Of a stretch of 64,000 nt of DNA, positions 8,141 to 16,100 are shown in pieces; position 1 is the first letter of the stretch, and each line of letters starts with the position of its first letter. The notes below the pieces were generated by a model that had not been told where the DNA came from, made no database searches, and was given only the letters and a program-made list of their open reading frames with translations. Made by a program: the position numbers and the translations under genes. Source of the DNA: UBA6398 sp963660485 (lineage in GTDB: Bacteria > Bacteroidota > Bacteroidia > Bacteroidales > Bacteroidaceae); assembly GCA_963660485.1 (NCBI GenBank), contig CAVKYH010000004.1:62001-126000 (forward strand), given 5' to 3'.

Positions 8141-9405
8141 AACAAGGTAAAGTTGACACCCTTCTGGGTATAGTCTTCGGTGATGAAGGTAAAGGAAAAG
8201 TTGTAGACTTCTTCACTCCGCATTACGATGTAGTGGCTCGTTTTGCAGGAGGTCCCAATGCCGGACACACCATAATCTTTGACGGTAAAAAATTTGTGCT
8301 TCGTTCCATTCCTTCGGGCATTTTCTGTGAGGACAAGGTGAATATCATAGGCAACGGCTGCGTTATAGCTCCCGATTTGTTCATGGCTGAGGCGAAGGAA
8401 CTCGAATCTGCGGGCTACGAGCTCACTAATCGTTTGCACATAAGCAAGCGTGCGCACCTCATTCTCCCTACCCATCGTGTTTTAGACCGGGCTTACGAGG
8501 CCGCAAAGGGCAAGAACAAAGTGGGAACTACGGGAAAAGGCATCGGCCCCACGTATAGCGACAAAGCTTCACGCGTTGGTTTGCGAGTGGGAGATATACT
8601 TGAGAATTTCGATGCCAAATATAATGCGCTCAAGGCCTATCATGATAATATCCTCCGCAATTTGAATTACGAATATGATATAACGGAGGACGAAAAGAAG
8701 TGGAAGGAGGGCATAGAATATATGCGCAAGTTTAATCTTACCGATACTGAAGTAGAAATCAACTCACTTCTCGATGCGGGCAAGAGCGTTCTTGCCGAGG
8801 GTGCACAGGGCACTATGCTCGACATAGACCATGGAACTTATCCTTTCGTGAGCAGTTCGTCAACTACGTGCGGCGGCGTTTGCACGGGATTGGGCGTAGC
8901 TCCGTCGAGAATAGGTGAAGTTTTCGGCATATTCAAAGCTTATTCCACCCGTGTCGGCTCTGGTCCGTTCCCAGTTGAGTTGTTTGACGAAACAGGTGAT
9001 GAAATCCGCAAAATAGGAAACGAGTTCGGCGCAGTAACAGGGCGTAACCGTCGTTGCGGCTGGGTTGATCTCGTGGCGTTGAAGTATGCAGTGATGGTGA
9101 ATGGCGTTACCCAACTTGTGATGATGAAGAGCGATGTGCTCGACGGCTTTGATACGATAAAGGCATGCACGGCTTATGAATTGCCCAACGGAGAGAAAAC
9201 GGAGACCATGCCGTTTGAAACCGAAGGGTGCAAGCCTGTTTATACCGAAATCAAAGGTTGGAAAACCGGTCTCACTCAAATGAAATCCGAGGCAGAGTTT
9301 CCGCAGGAGTTCAAGGATTACATTTCATTCCTTGAGAGTGAATTGCAGCGTCCCATAAAGATTGTTTCGGTAGGTCCCGACCGCGAGGCAACTATTATCA
9401 GATAA
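8137..9405 (+). CDS. purA: Adenylosuccinate synthetase
   Basis: A 422-residue enzyme, normal length. It converts IMP, aspartate and GTP to adenylosuccinate, the first committed step to AMP, in the cytoplasm. The P-loop-like GDEGKGK (about residues 12-18) with the catalytic Asp, the NAGHTI segment with the catalytic His (about 40-46), and TTGKGIGPTYSDKASR (about 130-145) are all intact. The start ATG overlaps the stop of the Fur-family gene, and a strong terminator follows at 9431. Last gene of the M49/AlkD-like/Fur/purA run. Confidence 0.97.
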   Translation: MKQGKVDTLLGIVFGDEGKGKVVDFFTPHYDVVARFAGGPNAGHTIIFDGKKFVLRSIPSGIFCEDKVNIIGNGCVIAPDLFMAEAKELESAGYELTNRLHISKRAHLILPTHRVLDRAYEAAKGKNKVGTTGKGIGPTYSDKASRVGLRVGDILENFDAKYNALKAYHDNILRNLNYEYDITEDEKKWKEGIEYMRKFNLTDTEVEINSLLDAGKSVLAEGAQGTMLDIDHGTYPFVSSSSTTCGGVCTGLGVAPSRIGEVFGIFKAYSTRVGSGPFPVELFDETGDEIRKIGNEFGAVTGRNRRCGWVDLVALKYAVMVNGVTQLVMMKSDVLDGFDTIKACTAYELPNGEKTETMPFETEGCKPVYTEIKGWKTGLTQMKSEAEFPQEFKDYISFLESELQRPIKIVSVGPDREATIIR

Positions 9406-9430
9406 ATTTTCCCGGATATAGCATATAAGG

Positions 9431-9464
9431 CGGCATGGCAATGTGATTGTCATGCCGTTTTTTG
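9431..9464 (+). terminator. Terminator of purA
   Basis: CGGCATG pairs with CATGCCG (inner ACAAT-like extension), followed by TTTTTTG, 26 bp after the purA stop. Confidence 0.85.
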
Positions 9465-9564
9465 TTTTCAAAATTTCTTGGGCTTGTTTCTGAGGTGTAA
9501 AGTTCTGTTTTTTTAACACAAAGATAGTGCTTTATAAGGGCCGTCTGCGGACATGATTTTCTTG

Positions 9565-9652
9565 TAAAAGATATCGCCGAAACGATGTCTGATATTATTT
9601 AAATTATGTCTGACATCGTTTTTCACAAGAAGCCTTGTCGTTTTTTCGGTGT
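9565..9652. repeat. Modular 21-bp-period element c
   Basis: In the 411-bp gap between purA and the pheA leader. Recognisable words: ATGTCTGATAT, ATGTCTGACAT, AGAAGCCTTGT. Linkers: TATTTAAATT and CGTTTTTCACA, ending CGTTTTTTCGG. It closely matches the right half of element a, including the tail. Confidence 0.85.
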
Positions 9653-9758
9653 CAAATGGTAGTTTTACGAAGCTGTATAACCAAGGCGCGGCAAGCGGGG
9701 GAAATGGGGCAAAAAAGTATGTAAGAAGAAAGAAATCGTGAAAAAATATGGCAAAATG

Positions 9759-9789
9759 TTTGGTGTGTAACGGAAAATGCGTAATTTTG
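9759..9789 (+). promoter_or_regulatory. Promoter of the aromatic amino-acid operon
   Basis: TTTG (9759-9762), exactly 19 bp, then TAATTTTG (9782-9789): a full match to the Bacteroidetes TTTG-N19-TAnnTTTG consensus. Transcription would begin near 9796, about 20 nt upstream of the leader peptide. Confidence 0.8.
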
Positions 9790-9816
9790 CCGCCGATAAG
9801 AAATACATCAGAGAAT

Positions 9817-9897
9817 ATGAACAATTTCAGTGCAGCGTTTAGCTTTTACTTTTACTACTTTGCTGGGACAAGGCGAAGCGGGACGTTGTACGCATAA
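9817..9897 (+). CDS. Phe/Tyr-rich leader peptide of the pheA operon
   Basis: A 26-codon frame starting at the first ATG of the predicted transcript. It contains 5 Phe and 4 Tyr; residues 8-15 read FSFYFYYF. Such a run is the hallmark of a leader peptide whose ribosome stalls when charged tRNA-Phe or tRNA-Tyr is scarce. The next structural gene makes phenylpyruvate from prephenate and the operon also makes the tyrosine precursor, so the codon choice matches the products. The second half of the frame (9874-9883) contains the sequence that can pair with the terminator arm downstream. Too short for standard gene callers. Confidence 0.8.
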   Translation: MNNFSAAFSFYFYYFAGTRRSGTLYA

Positions 9898-9962
9898 TTA
9901 CGAACGAAATCAAAACGAAATAATCTACAAAATCCCGCTTCAACATGGAGCGGGATTTTTTG
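9872..9962 (+). promoter_or_regulatory. Transcription attenuator (antiterminator plus terminator) of the pheA operon
   Basis: The terminator stem is AATCCCGCTTC with GGAGCGGGATT followed by TTTTTTG (about 9930-9961), 16 bp before pheA. The segment AAGCGGGA at 9875-9882, inside the leader peptide frame, is a perfect complement of TCCCGCTT at 9933-9940, the 5' arm of the terminator. A ribosome stalled on the aromatic codons (9838-9861) would leave 9875-9882 free to form the antiterminator; a ribosome that reaches the stop at 9895-9897 would mask it and let the terminator form. This is the classical layout of leader-peptide attenuation. Confidence 0.8.
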
Positions 9963-9977
9963 TTACAACATTGACAG

Positions 9978-10811
9978 ATGAAAAAAATAGCGATACAAGG
10001 AATCAAGGGCTCGTTTCACGACATTGCAGCCCACCAATATTTCAGCGGAGACGAGGTGGAACTTATCTGTTGCGATACTTTCGAAAAAGTGTTTGACGAA
10101 ATGAAACGCGAAGGCTCGCTTTTCGCCCTTGTGGCAATTGAGAATACCATTGCGGGAAGCCTGCTCCACAATTACGAACTGCTACTCGAAAGCGGGCTGA
10201 CCATTGTGGGGGAGCACAAACTGCATATAGAACACAGCATAATGTGTTTGCCCGAAGACAACTGGGATACACTTACCGAAGTAAACTCTCACCCGGTAGC
10301 TCTTATGCAATGTTATAGATTCTTGAAGAACCACCCGTCGCTCAGAATAGTGGAAAGCGATGACACCGCGGGAGCTGCCGAGCGAATCAGCAGCGAACAT
10401 CTTGCCGGACATGCCGCCATATGTTCAAAAGATGCCGCCCCGCTCTACGGAATGAAGGTGCTGGAAGAAGGAATTCAGGACAACAAACACAACTTTACCC
10501 GTTTCCTCGTGCTCACCGACCCTTGGAATGCCGATCTTGTGAGAGAACCGAAAAATTGCAACAAATGCAGTCTCGTTTTCTCGCTTCCCCACGAAGAAGG
10601 CAGCCTTTCAAAAGTGCTCTCCATCTTCTCGTTCTATCAGATAAACCTTACCAAAATACAATCGCTGCCTATCATCGGACGCGAATGGGAATACCTTTTC
10701 TATATCGACGTTACTTATGATGATTATGTGCGCTTTCACCAAAGTCTCGATGCCATAAAACCTTTGACACGTGAACTTAAAAATCTCGGAGAATATGTTG
10801 CAAAAAAATAA
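9978..10811 (+). CDS. pheA: Prephenate dehydratase
   Basis: A 277-residue monofunctional enzyme that turns prephenate into phenylpyruvate in phenylalanine synthesis. The N-terminal type-2 periplasmic-binding-like catalytic fold begins IAIQGIKGSFHDIAA; the conserved TRF triplet appears in HNFTRFLVL (about residues 173-181). A C-terminal ACT domain (about 195-275, starting SLVFSLPHEEGSLSKVL) is the usual phenylalanine-sensing site for feedback control. No chorismate mutase domain is fused here; that activity is two genes downstream. It is the first structural gene after an attenuator and overlaps the next gene by 17 bp. Confidence 0.95.
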   Translation: MKKIAIQGIKGSFHDIAAHQYFSGDEVELICCDTFEKVFDEMKREGSLFALVAIENTIAGSLLHNYELLLESGLTIVGEHKLHIEHSIMCLPEDNWDTLTEVNSHPVALMQCYRFLKNHPSLRIVESDDTAGAAERISSEHLAGHAAICSKDAAPLYGMKVLEEGIQDNKHNFTRFLVLTDPWNADLVREPKNCNKCSLVFSLPHEEGSLSKVLSIFSFYQINLTKIQSLPIIGREWEYLFYIDVTYDDYVRFHQSLDAIKPLTRELKNLGEYVAKK

Positions 10812-11985
10812 TGTAGCAAGCACAATCGTTCCAGCCGAACGCCTGAGCTCTGTGAGCGAATACTATTTCAGTCGCAAACTGAAGGAAGTGGCCAAGATGA
10901 ATGCGGAAGGCAAAAATGTGATAAGTCTTGCAATCGGAAGCCCAGACATGCCGCCCTCAAAAGCCACTGTGGACGAACTTTGCCGCGTGGCGCAGATGCC
11001 AGATGCCCATGGCTACCAGCCCACAATGGGAACCGTTGAACTGAGAAACGCAATGGCGCGGTGGTACAAGCGTTGGTTCAACGTGGATATCGACCCCAAT
11101 ACGGAAGTTCAGCCTCTCATTGGCTCCAAGGAGGGAATACTCCACGTTACGCTCGCATTTGTAAACCCCGGCGACAAAGTGCTTGTACCCAATCCCGGAT
11201 ACCCAACCTACACTTCGCTGAGCAAACTTCTTGGCGCGCAGGTGGTAAATTATAATTTGCGCCCCGAAAACAATTGGCAACCCGATTTCGACGAACTCGA
11301 AAGCATGGACCTTTCAAACGTAAAGCTACTTTGGAGCAACTATCCCAATATGCCGACGGGCGCAAATGCCTGCAAGGAAACATACGAACGGCTCGTGGAT
11401 TTCGCAAAACGCCACAATATCGTAGTGGTAAACGACAATCCTTATAGTTTTATCCTCAACAAACAACCAATGAGCCTTCTGCAAATTCCGGGAGCAAAGG
11501 ACTTCTGCATAGAATTCAACTCTATGAGCAAAAGCCACAACATGCCAGGTTGGAGAGTGGGGCTTGCAGCAACAAATGCCCAGTTCATTCAGTGGATTCT
11601 CAAGGTTAAAAGTAATATCGACAGCGGAACATTCCGTGCAATACAGCTCGCAGCCGCAAAAGCATACGACAACGACGAAACTTGGCACAATATGGCAAAT
11701 TTCGAAACCTATGCTGCGCGCCGCGTGTACGCAGAAAAAATAATGCAGGCGCTTGGTTGCAATTACGAGAAGGCACAGGTGGGAATGTTCCTTTGGGGCA
11801 GAATTCCCGACAAGTACAAAGATGCGGAAGAACTCACGGAAAAAGTGTTGCAGGACGGAAAAGTTTTCATCACTCCCGGATTTATTTTCGGCTCAAACGG
11901 ACAACGTTACGTTAGAATCTCGCTTTGTGCAAAAGAAGACAAACTGAAAGAAGCATTAAACAGAATTGAAAAATTGAAATTATAG
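10795..11985 (+). CDS. PLP-dependent aminotransferase (class I/II) of the aromatic operon
   Basis: About 396 residues from the ATG at 10795; an earlier in-frame ATG at 10771 would lie deeper inside pheA. Fold-type I aminotransferase with the Schiff-base lysine in SMSKSHNMPGWRVG (Lys246), NYPNMPTGA (substrate/PLP Asn region, about residues 182-190) and a C-terminal Arg motif (RYVRISL). The position between pheA and the DAHP synthase implies transamination of phenylpyruvate/4-hydroxyphenylpyruvate or prephenate, though the family also contains aspartate and LL-diaminopimelate aminotransferases. Substrate choice is inference from context. Confidence 0.88.
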   Translation: MLQKNNVASTIVPAERLSSVSEYYFSRKLKEVAKMNAEGKNVISLAIGSPDMPPSKATVDELCRVAQMPDAHGYQPTMGTVELRNAMARWYKRWFNVDIDPNTEVQPLIGSKEGILHVTLAFVNPGDKVLVPNPGYPTYTSLSKLLGAQVVNYNLRPENNWQPDFDELESMDLSNVKLLWSNYPNMPTGANACKETYERLVDFAKRHNIVVVNDNPYSFILNKQPMSLLQIPGAKDFCIEFNSMSKSHNMPGWRVGLAATNAQFIQWILKVKSNIDSGTFRAIQLAAAKAYDNDETWHNMANFETYAARRVYAEKIMQALGCNYEKAQVGMFLWGRIPDKYKDAEELTEKVLQDGKVFITPGFIFGSNGQRYVRISLCAKEDKLKEALNRIEKLKL

Positions 11986-12002
11986 AAATAAAAAATACGA
12001 CA

Positions 12003-13070
12003 ATGGAACTGAAATTAGAAAAACTCAATCTTCCGGGCGTTGAAGACAAACGTCCTATCGTTATGGCGGGACCTTGCAGCGCCGAAACCGAAGAACAGGT
12101 GATTTCCACCGCACAACAGCTGAGTAAGGTGGGCGTGAAAATTTTCCGTGCGGGAATTTGGAAACCGCGCACCAAACCCGGAAGCTTCGAAGGTATCGGA
12201 GAAGAAGGATTGCCTTGGATGCAGCGCGTACAAAAAGAGTGCGGAATGCTCGTGGCAACCGAAGTGGCAAACAAGGCACACGTTGAAGCGGCGCTGAAAG
12301 CCGGTATAGATATTCTTTGGATAGGAGCCCGCACGTCTGCCAACCCGTTTGCGATGCAGGAGATAGCCGATTCTTTGAAAGGCGTGGATATTCCGGTGCT
12401 CGTCAAGAACCCTGTGAACCCCGACCTCGAACTTTGGATTGGCGCACTTGAGAGATTGAACAACGCAGGTATAACACGATTAGGCGCGATACACCGCGGA
12501 TTTTCCACTTACGACAAGAGAATTTACAGGAATCTCCCTATGTGGCACATTGCAATTGAACTGCATCGCCGCATTCCCAATCTTCCGATGATTTGCGACC
12601 CGAGTCATATCGGCGGCAAGCGCGAACTTATCGCGCCTCTCTGCCAACAGGCAATGGATCTCGGTTTCGACGGGCTTATCATCGAGAGCCATTGCAAACC
12701 CGACGAGGCTTGGAGCGACGCGAGCCAACAAGTTACGCCCGAAGTGCTTGATTTTATTCTCGACCGCCTTGTGGTGCGTTCCACTACTCAGTCAACGGAA
12801 AGTCTGCATGCGTTGCGTTACCAAATAGATGAGTGCGACAACAATATTCTCGACATTCTTGCGAAGCGCATGAGGATTTCGCGCGAGATTGCAGTGTACA
12901 AGCGTGAGCACAATATGACTGTGGTGCAGCCTACGCGCTACAACGAAATTCTTGACAAGCGCGTGGCGCAGGGCGGACTTTGCGGAATGAGCGCGGAGTT
13001 TGTGAAAACTATTTTTGAAGCTATTCACGAAGAGAGCGTACACCAACAACTCGATGTGATAAACAAGTAA
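12003..13070 (+). CDS. Bifunctional DAHP synthase / chorismate mutase
   Basis: A 355-residue fusion. The N-terminal part (about 1-260) is a class I DAHP/KDO8P synthase barrel with GPCSAET (about 21-27), KPRTKPGSF (about 55-63), IGARTSANPF and CDPSHIGGKREL; it condenses PEP and erythrose-4-phosphate, the entry step of the shikimate pathway. The C-terminal 90 residues (from about 262, LHALRYQIDECDNNILDILAKR) form an AroQ-type all-helical chorismate mutase. Coupling the first pathway step with the branch-point mutase is typical of Bacteroidetes. It starts 17 bp after the aminotransferase and ends 3 bp before tyrA. Confidence 0.94.
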   Translation: MELKLEKLNLPGVEDKRPIVMAGPCSAETEEQVISTAQQLSKVGVKIFRAGIWKPRTKPGSFEGIGEEGLPWMQRVQKECGMLVATEVANKAHVEAALKAGIDILWIGARTSANPFAMQEIADSLKGVDIPVLVKNPVNPDLELWIGALERLNNAGITRLGAIHRGFSTYDKRIYRNLPMWHIAIELHRRIPNLPMICDPSHIGGKRELIAPLCQQAMDLGFDGLIIESHCKPDEAWSDASQQVTPEVLDFILDRLVVRSTTQSTESLHALRYQIDECDNNILDILAKRMRISREIAVYKREHNMTVVQPTRYNEILDKRVAQGGLCGMSAEFVKTIFEAIHEESVHQQLDVINK

Positions 13071-13073
13071 ACG

Positions 13074-13847
13074 ATGAGGATACTTATTCTTGGCGCGGGC
13101 AAAATGGGTTCATTTTTTGTCGACCTTCTTAGTTTCGACCACGAAACGGCTGTGTTCGACACCGATCCCAAGCGCTTGCGTTTTATGTACAACACGCAGC
13201 GGTTTACGAAGTACGAGGAAATCGATGCTTTCCGCCCCGAAATGGTGATAAATGCCGTTACGCTCAAAGCCACCATATCGGCGTTTGAAAAGGTTATGCC
13301 GCATATTCCCGAAAGTTGTATCTTGAGCGACATAGCTTCGGTTAAGACGGGAATGAAAGAGTTCTACGACAGATGCGGCTTCAAATTCGTGTCCACCCAC
13401 CCGATGTTCGGTCCCACGTTTGCCAACCTTGGTGCGCTGAGCAGCGAGAACGCAATAATTATAAGGGAGGGCGATTATATGGGGCGCATTTTCTTTCGCG
13501 ACCTCTACAACCGTCTCGGGCTCAATGTGCGTGAATACACGTTTGACGAGCACGATGAAACGGTGGCCTACTCGTTGAGCATTCCTTTTGTCTCGACCTT
13601 TGTGTTTGCCGCCGTGATGAAGCACCAGGACGCTCCCGGAACGACTTTCAAACGTCATATGGCGATTGCGCGAGGTGTGCTCGGCGAGGACGATACGTTG
13701 CTCCGCGAAATTCTTTTCAACCCTCTCACGTCGGGACAGGTTGAGAAAATACGCACGGAACTCTCCGAACTCATCGATATAATCGACAATAAAGATGAGC
13801 AACGCCTTGGCGCGTATCTTGCAAAAATCAGAGGAAATATAGAATAA
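13074..13847 (+). CDS. tyrA: Prephenate dehydrogenase
   Basis: A 257-residue enzyme forming 4-hydroxyphenylpyruvate from prephenate for tyrosine synthesis. The N-terminal Rossmann motif is GAGKMGSFFVDLL (residues 7-19), followed by SDIASVKTGM and the catalytic region STHPMFGPTF (about residues 107-116) with its conserved His. The helical C-terminal domain is short and there is no ACT or mutase domain. It is the last gene of the attenuated aromatic operon and is followed by a hairpin terminator. Confidence 0.93.
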   Translation: MRILILGAGKMGSFFVDLLSFDHETAVFDTDPKRLRFMYNTQRFTKYEEIDAFRPEMVINAVTLKATISAFEKVMPHIPESCILSDIASVKTGMKEFYDRCGFKFVSTHPMFGPTFANLGALSSENAIIIREGDYMGRIFFRDLYNRLGLNVREYTFDEHDETVAYSLSIPFVSTFVFAAVMKHQDAPGTTFKRHMAIARGVLGEDDTLLREILFNPLTSGQVEKIRTELSELIDIIDNKDEQRLGAYLAKIRGNIE

Positions 13848-13872
13848 GACGTCAAGAAAAACATATTGCATG

Positions 13873-13920
13873 CCAGGCGGCTGCCGTTGCTCCAAGGAGT
13901 GATGGTAGCCGCTTGTTTTT
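13873..13920 (+). terminator. Terminator of the aromatic operon
   Basis: CAGGCGGCTGCC pairs with GGTAGCCGCTTG (wobbles) around an 18-nt loop and is followed by TTTTT. Confidence 0.75.
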
Positions 13921-13959
13921 CAGCCTGTAACGCTTGAGGCAAGAACGATGTGGCGTGTG

Positions 13960-14078
13960 CAAAAAACGAGGTCTGATTTCGGCGAAAACTCCGGGCCATG
14001 TAATTTAAATTCCGACGCATCTAATTTAAATTAGGTCTGACCTCGTAAAAACAAGATGCCTTGTAGTTTTTTTAGGGT
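13960..14078. repeat. Modular 21-bp-period element d
   Basis: In the 348-bp convergent gap between tyrA and the GH5-like gene. Words: AGGTCTGATTT, CCGGGCCATGT, CCGACGCATCT, AGGTCTGACCT, AGATGCCTTGT. Linkers: CGGCGAAAACT, AATTTAAATT twice, CGTAAAAACA, ending AGTTTTTTT. Five words make it one of the longer copies. Confidence 0.9.
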
Positions 14079-14134
14079 TTGAAGTGATGAAAAATATGCC
14101 GCGTTGCAAGTGTGCGATATGCGGAAAAAGCATT

Positions 14135-14171
14135 AAAAAATCCCCGTGCATTTTTTACGCGCGGGGATTTT
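14135..14171 (-). terminator. Terminator of the GH5-like gene
   Basis: On the minus strand AAAATCCCCG pairs with CGGGGATTTT and continues in T's, 24 bases past the stop. The A-run on the other side makes it potentially bidirectional. Confidence 0.75.
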
Positions 14172-14195
14172 GGATTTCTGAAAAAGGCGAAAGGA

Positions 14196-15302
14196 TTATT
14201 CCACTCCGTTCATCTTCTTTATCAAGTCAACTTCTTCCTGATCGAACGGGGTCTTGTCCTGACGATATATGTCGTGGAACCACAAAGGCGGCTCCTTGAC
14301 ATCGGGAAGCGGGGTATCCCAAGCAAAAATGGTGTTTGTCTTTCCTGAAACAAAGCCCCAGTTTATAGCCGCAACATTATATTTTTTGAGCATAGGCATC
14401 ACCGTTTGGAATGTGCTGCCGCTGCGGCGCGACATATACTCTGTGCAAATCAAGGGGCGGTTCAACATCATGAGATATTCCACTTCTTTTTCGTGGTCTT
14501 CGGGTTTTTTGTAGTTGTGATAGGATATCACGTCGGAATGTTCAAGCGAATATGCGCTCAACTCGCGATACTTTTCGTAGACATTCCATACGCCCACAGT
14601 GATAGGCTGTGAAGGCTTTGCACTGCGTGCCCATTGAAAAACTTTCTTCAGCAATGGCAACGACGTGTTGAAATGTTCGTTGTTTCCCGGCTCATTGTAG
14701 AGGTCCCAAAGCAGGATGCGGTCGTCATTTGCAAAGGTGGAAACAATATCTGTAACGTATTTTTCGAGCGTTTCAAACATCTTGGCCGTATCGGCACGCA
14801 TGCTCACCGCAGGATCCTGCACCCAGCCCGAATTGTGTACGCCGGGTTTCGGTTCGGGTTGCTTGCCGTATTCCGATTCTTTGTTCCAGCAGTCGTCAAA
14901 AAAGACAAACATCGGGCGAATGCCGTGGGAGGAACAAATAGTGAGGAACTTGTCTATACGTTTCTTGAAACCTTTTGCATCATTTGCGTAGACCACAGAA
15001 CTGAGAAACACACGCATCGTTTTGAATCCCAACTCCTGCGCCCAGGAAAGCTCCTTGTCGATTTGTTTCTCGTCGAAAGTGGATTTGCTCCACATCTCAA
15101 TCTGGTTTATGGCCGTGGCGGGAATATAATCACAGCCCGAGAGCCACGGTTGTTTGGCATACCATTCATTAGCTTTGTCCGCGCTCCAACGCATTGCGCT
15201 TTTGCCGCCGCAGCAGCCGCCTGCCGTTTGCGCGGAAACCTGCATTGACAAAAATGCCACCGCACACACGGCGATGTTCTTCAATAGATTTTTCATATTC
15301 AT
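14196..15302 (-). CDS. Secreted GH5-like glycoside hydrolase
   Basis: About 368 residues from the ATG at 15302 (a second ATG at 15296 is equally possible); an upstream TTG start would overlap the preceding gene. Signal peptide to about residue 25 (ending QVSAQ). A TIM-barrel clan A enzyme: WDLYNEPGN carries the predicted acid/base Glu204 and ICTEYMSR the predicted nucleophile Glu288, and LGFKTMRVFLSS and YHNYK fit strands beta-2 and beta-6. This resembles GH5-type cellulase/mannanase relatives; the substrate is not readable. It starts 4 bp after the stop of a TlpA-like lipoprotein gene, so the two are one operon. Confidence 0.8.
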   Translation of the reverse strand: MNMKNLLKNIAVCAVAFLSMQVSAQTAGGCCGGKSAMRWSADKANEWYAKQPWLSGCDYIPATAINQIEMWSKSTFDEKQIDKELSWAQELGFKTMRVFLSSVVYANDAKGFKKRIDKFLTICSSHGIRPMFVFFDDCWNKESEYGKQPEPKPGVHNSGWVQDPAVSMRADTAKMFETLEKYVTDIVSTFANDDRILLWDLYNEPGNNEHFNTSLPLLKKVFQWARSAKPSQPITVGVWNVYEKYRELSAYSLEHSDVISYHNYKKPEDHEKEVEYLMMLNRPLICTEYMSRRSGSTFQTVMPMLKKYNVAAINWGFVSGKTNTIFAWDTPLPDVKEPPLWFHDIYRQDKTPFDQEEVDLIKKMNGVE

Positions 15303-15306
15303 GGGT

Positions 15307-15870
15307 TTATTTGTTTTCAAGGGCCTTTACAATTGCCGGTTTAATGATTTCGTTGCCCGGATATCCGCCTTCGGTCAAGTTTGTAAACGCTGTAGTTCCG
15401 TCTTTTCCTACAAGTTTGTAGCACGGAATGCCTCTCACTCCTTGCTCCTTGCACAAAGTGTTCCACTGATCTTTGGTAAGGCGGTAATGATCTCCGTCTA
15501 TTTTCGGAATCATCTCGTTCCAGGTTTTCTCAGGTGAGGTTTCGCCGGTGATGTAAACAAACTTCGCACCTTTTTTCATGAGTTCAGGTTTGATTGAATC
15601 CACCGAAAGCATTGCATGGCGGCACGGACCGCACCATGTAGCCCATAAGTCGATGAATACAACCTTTCCTTTGTAATCGTTCTGAATTGTCTCGAGAATT
15701 TTGTCCTTTACTGCGAGCGGCAAAGTCTTCACCTTGTAATTTTTCTTCTCCACAACGTTGTTCTCCACTTGGTTGTCGTTCACATTAGGAGCGTTGCCGG
15801 CATTCTTGCGTGCGCACGACGGCAATGTCATAACCGCTGCGAGCGCTGCCAAAAGAATTATCTTTTTCAT
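15307..15870 (-). CDS. TlpA/ResA-like thioredoxin-fold lipoprotein
   Basis: A 187-residue protein with a lipoprotein signal (MTLPSCARK; lipidated Cys near residue 20) and a thioredoxin fold whose active site is WATWCGPCRHAM (about residues 77-88). Periplasm-facing TlpA-like proteins reduce or isomerise disulfides. A cis-Pro-containing segment (GVRGIPCYKLVG) follows at the expected place. A -7-like box TAAGTTTG lies on the minus strand at 15904-15911. Immediately upstream of a secreted GH5-like enzyme in the same operon; that enzyme has several Cys, including CC near its mature N-terminus, which may explain the pairing. Confidence 0.88.
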   Translation of the reverse strand: MKKIILLAALAAVMTLPSCARKNAGNAPNVNDNQVENNVVEKKNYKVKTLPLAVKDKILETIQNDYKGKVVFIDLWATWCGPCRHAMLSVDSIKPELMKKGAKFVYITGETSPEKTWNEMIPKIDGDHYRLTKDQWNTLCKEQGVRGIPCYKLVGKDGTTAFTNLTEGGYPGNEIIKPAIVKALENK

Positions 15871-16100
15871 GTTATGCTGTTTTATGTGAGTTTATTATAG
15901 TTGCAAACTTACGCAAAATATTCCATTTTCTCTTTATCGCGCATATTAATATGGTAATGTCCTTTTTCGTGGCGCGGCAAACGGGCTTGCATTGACGCTT
16001 ATAAGGCATATTTTAGCGCTATTCAAATGCTGATGTCAAATAAAAGCACTAATTTTGCAGTATATGGCGAACAGCGCCGAACGAATAGACTGAAAAAGAT

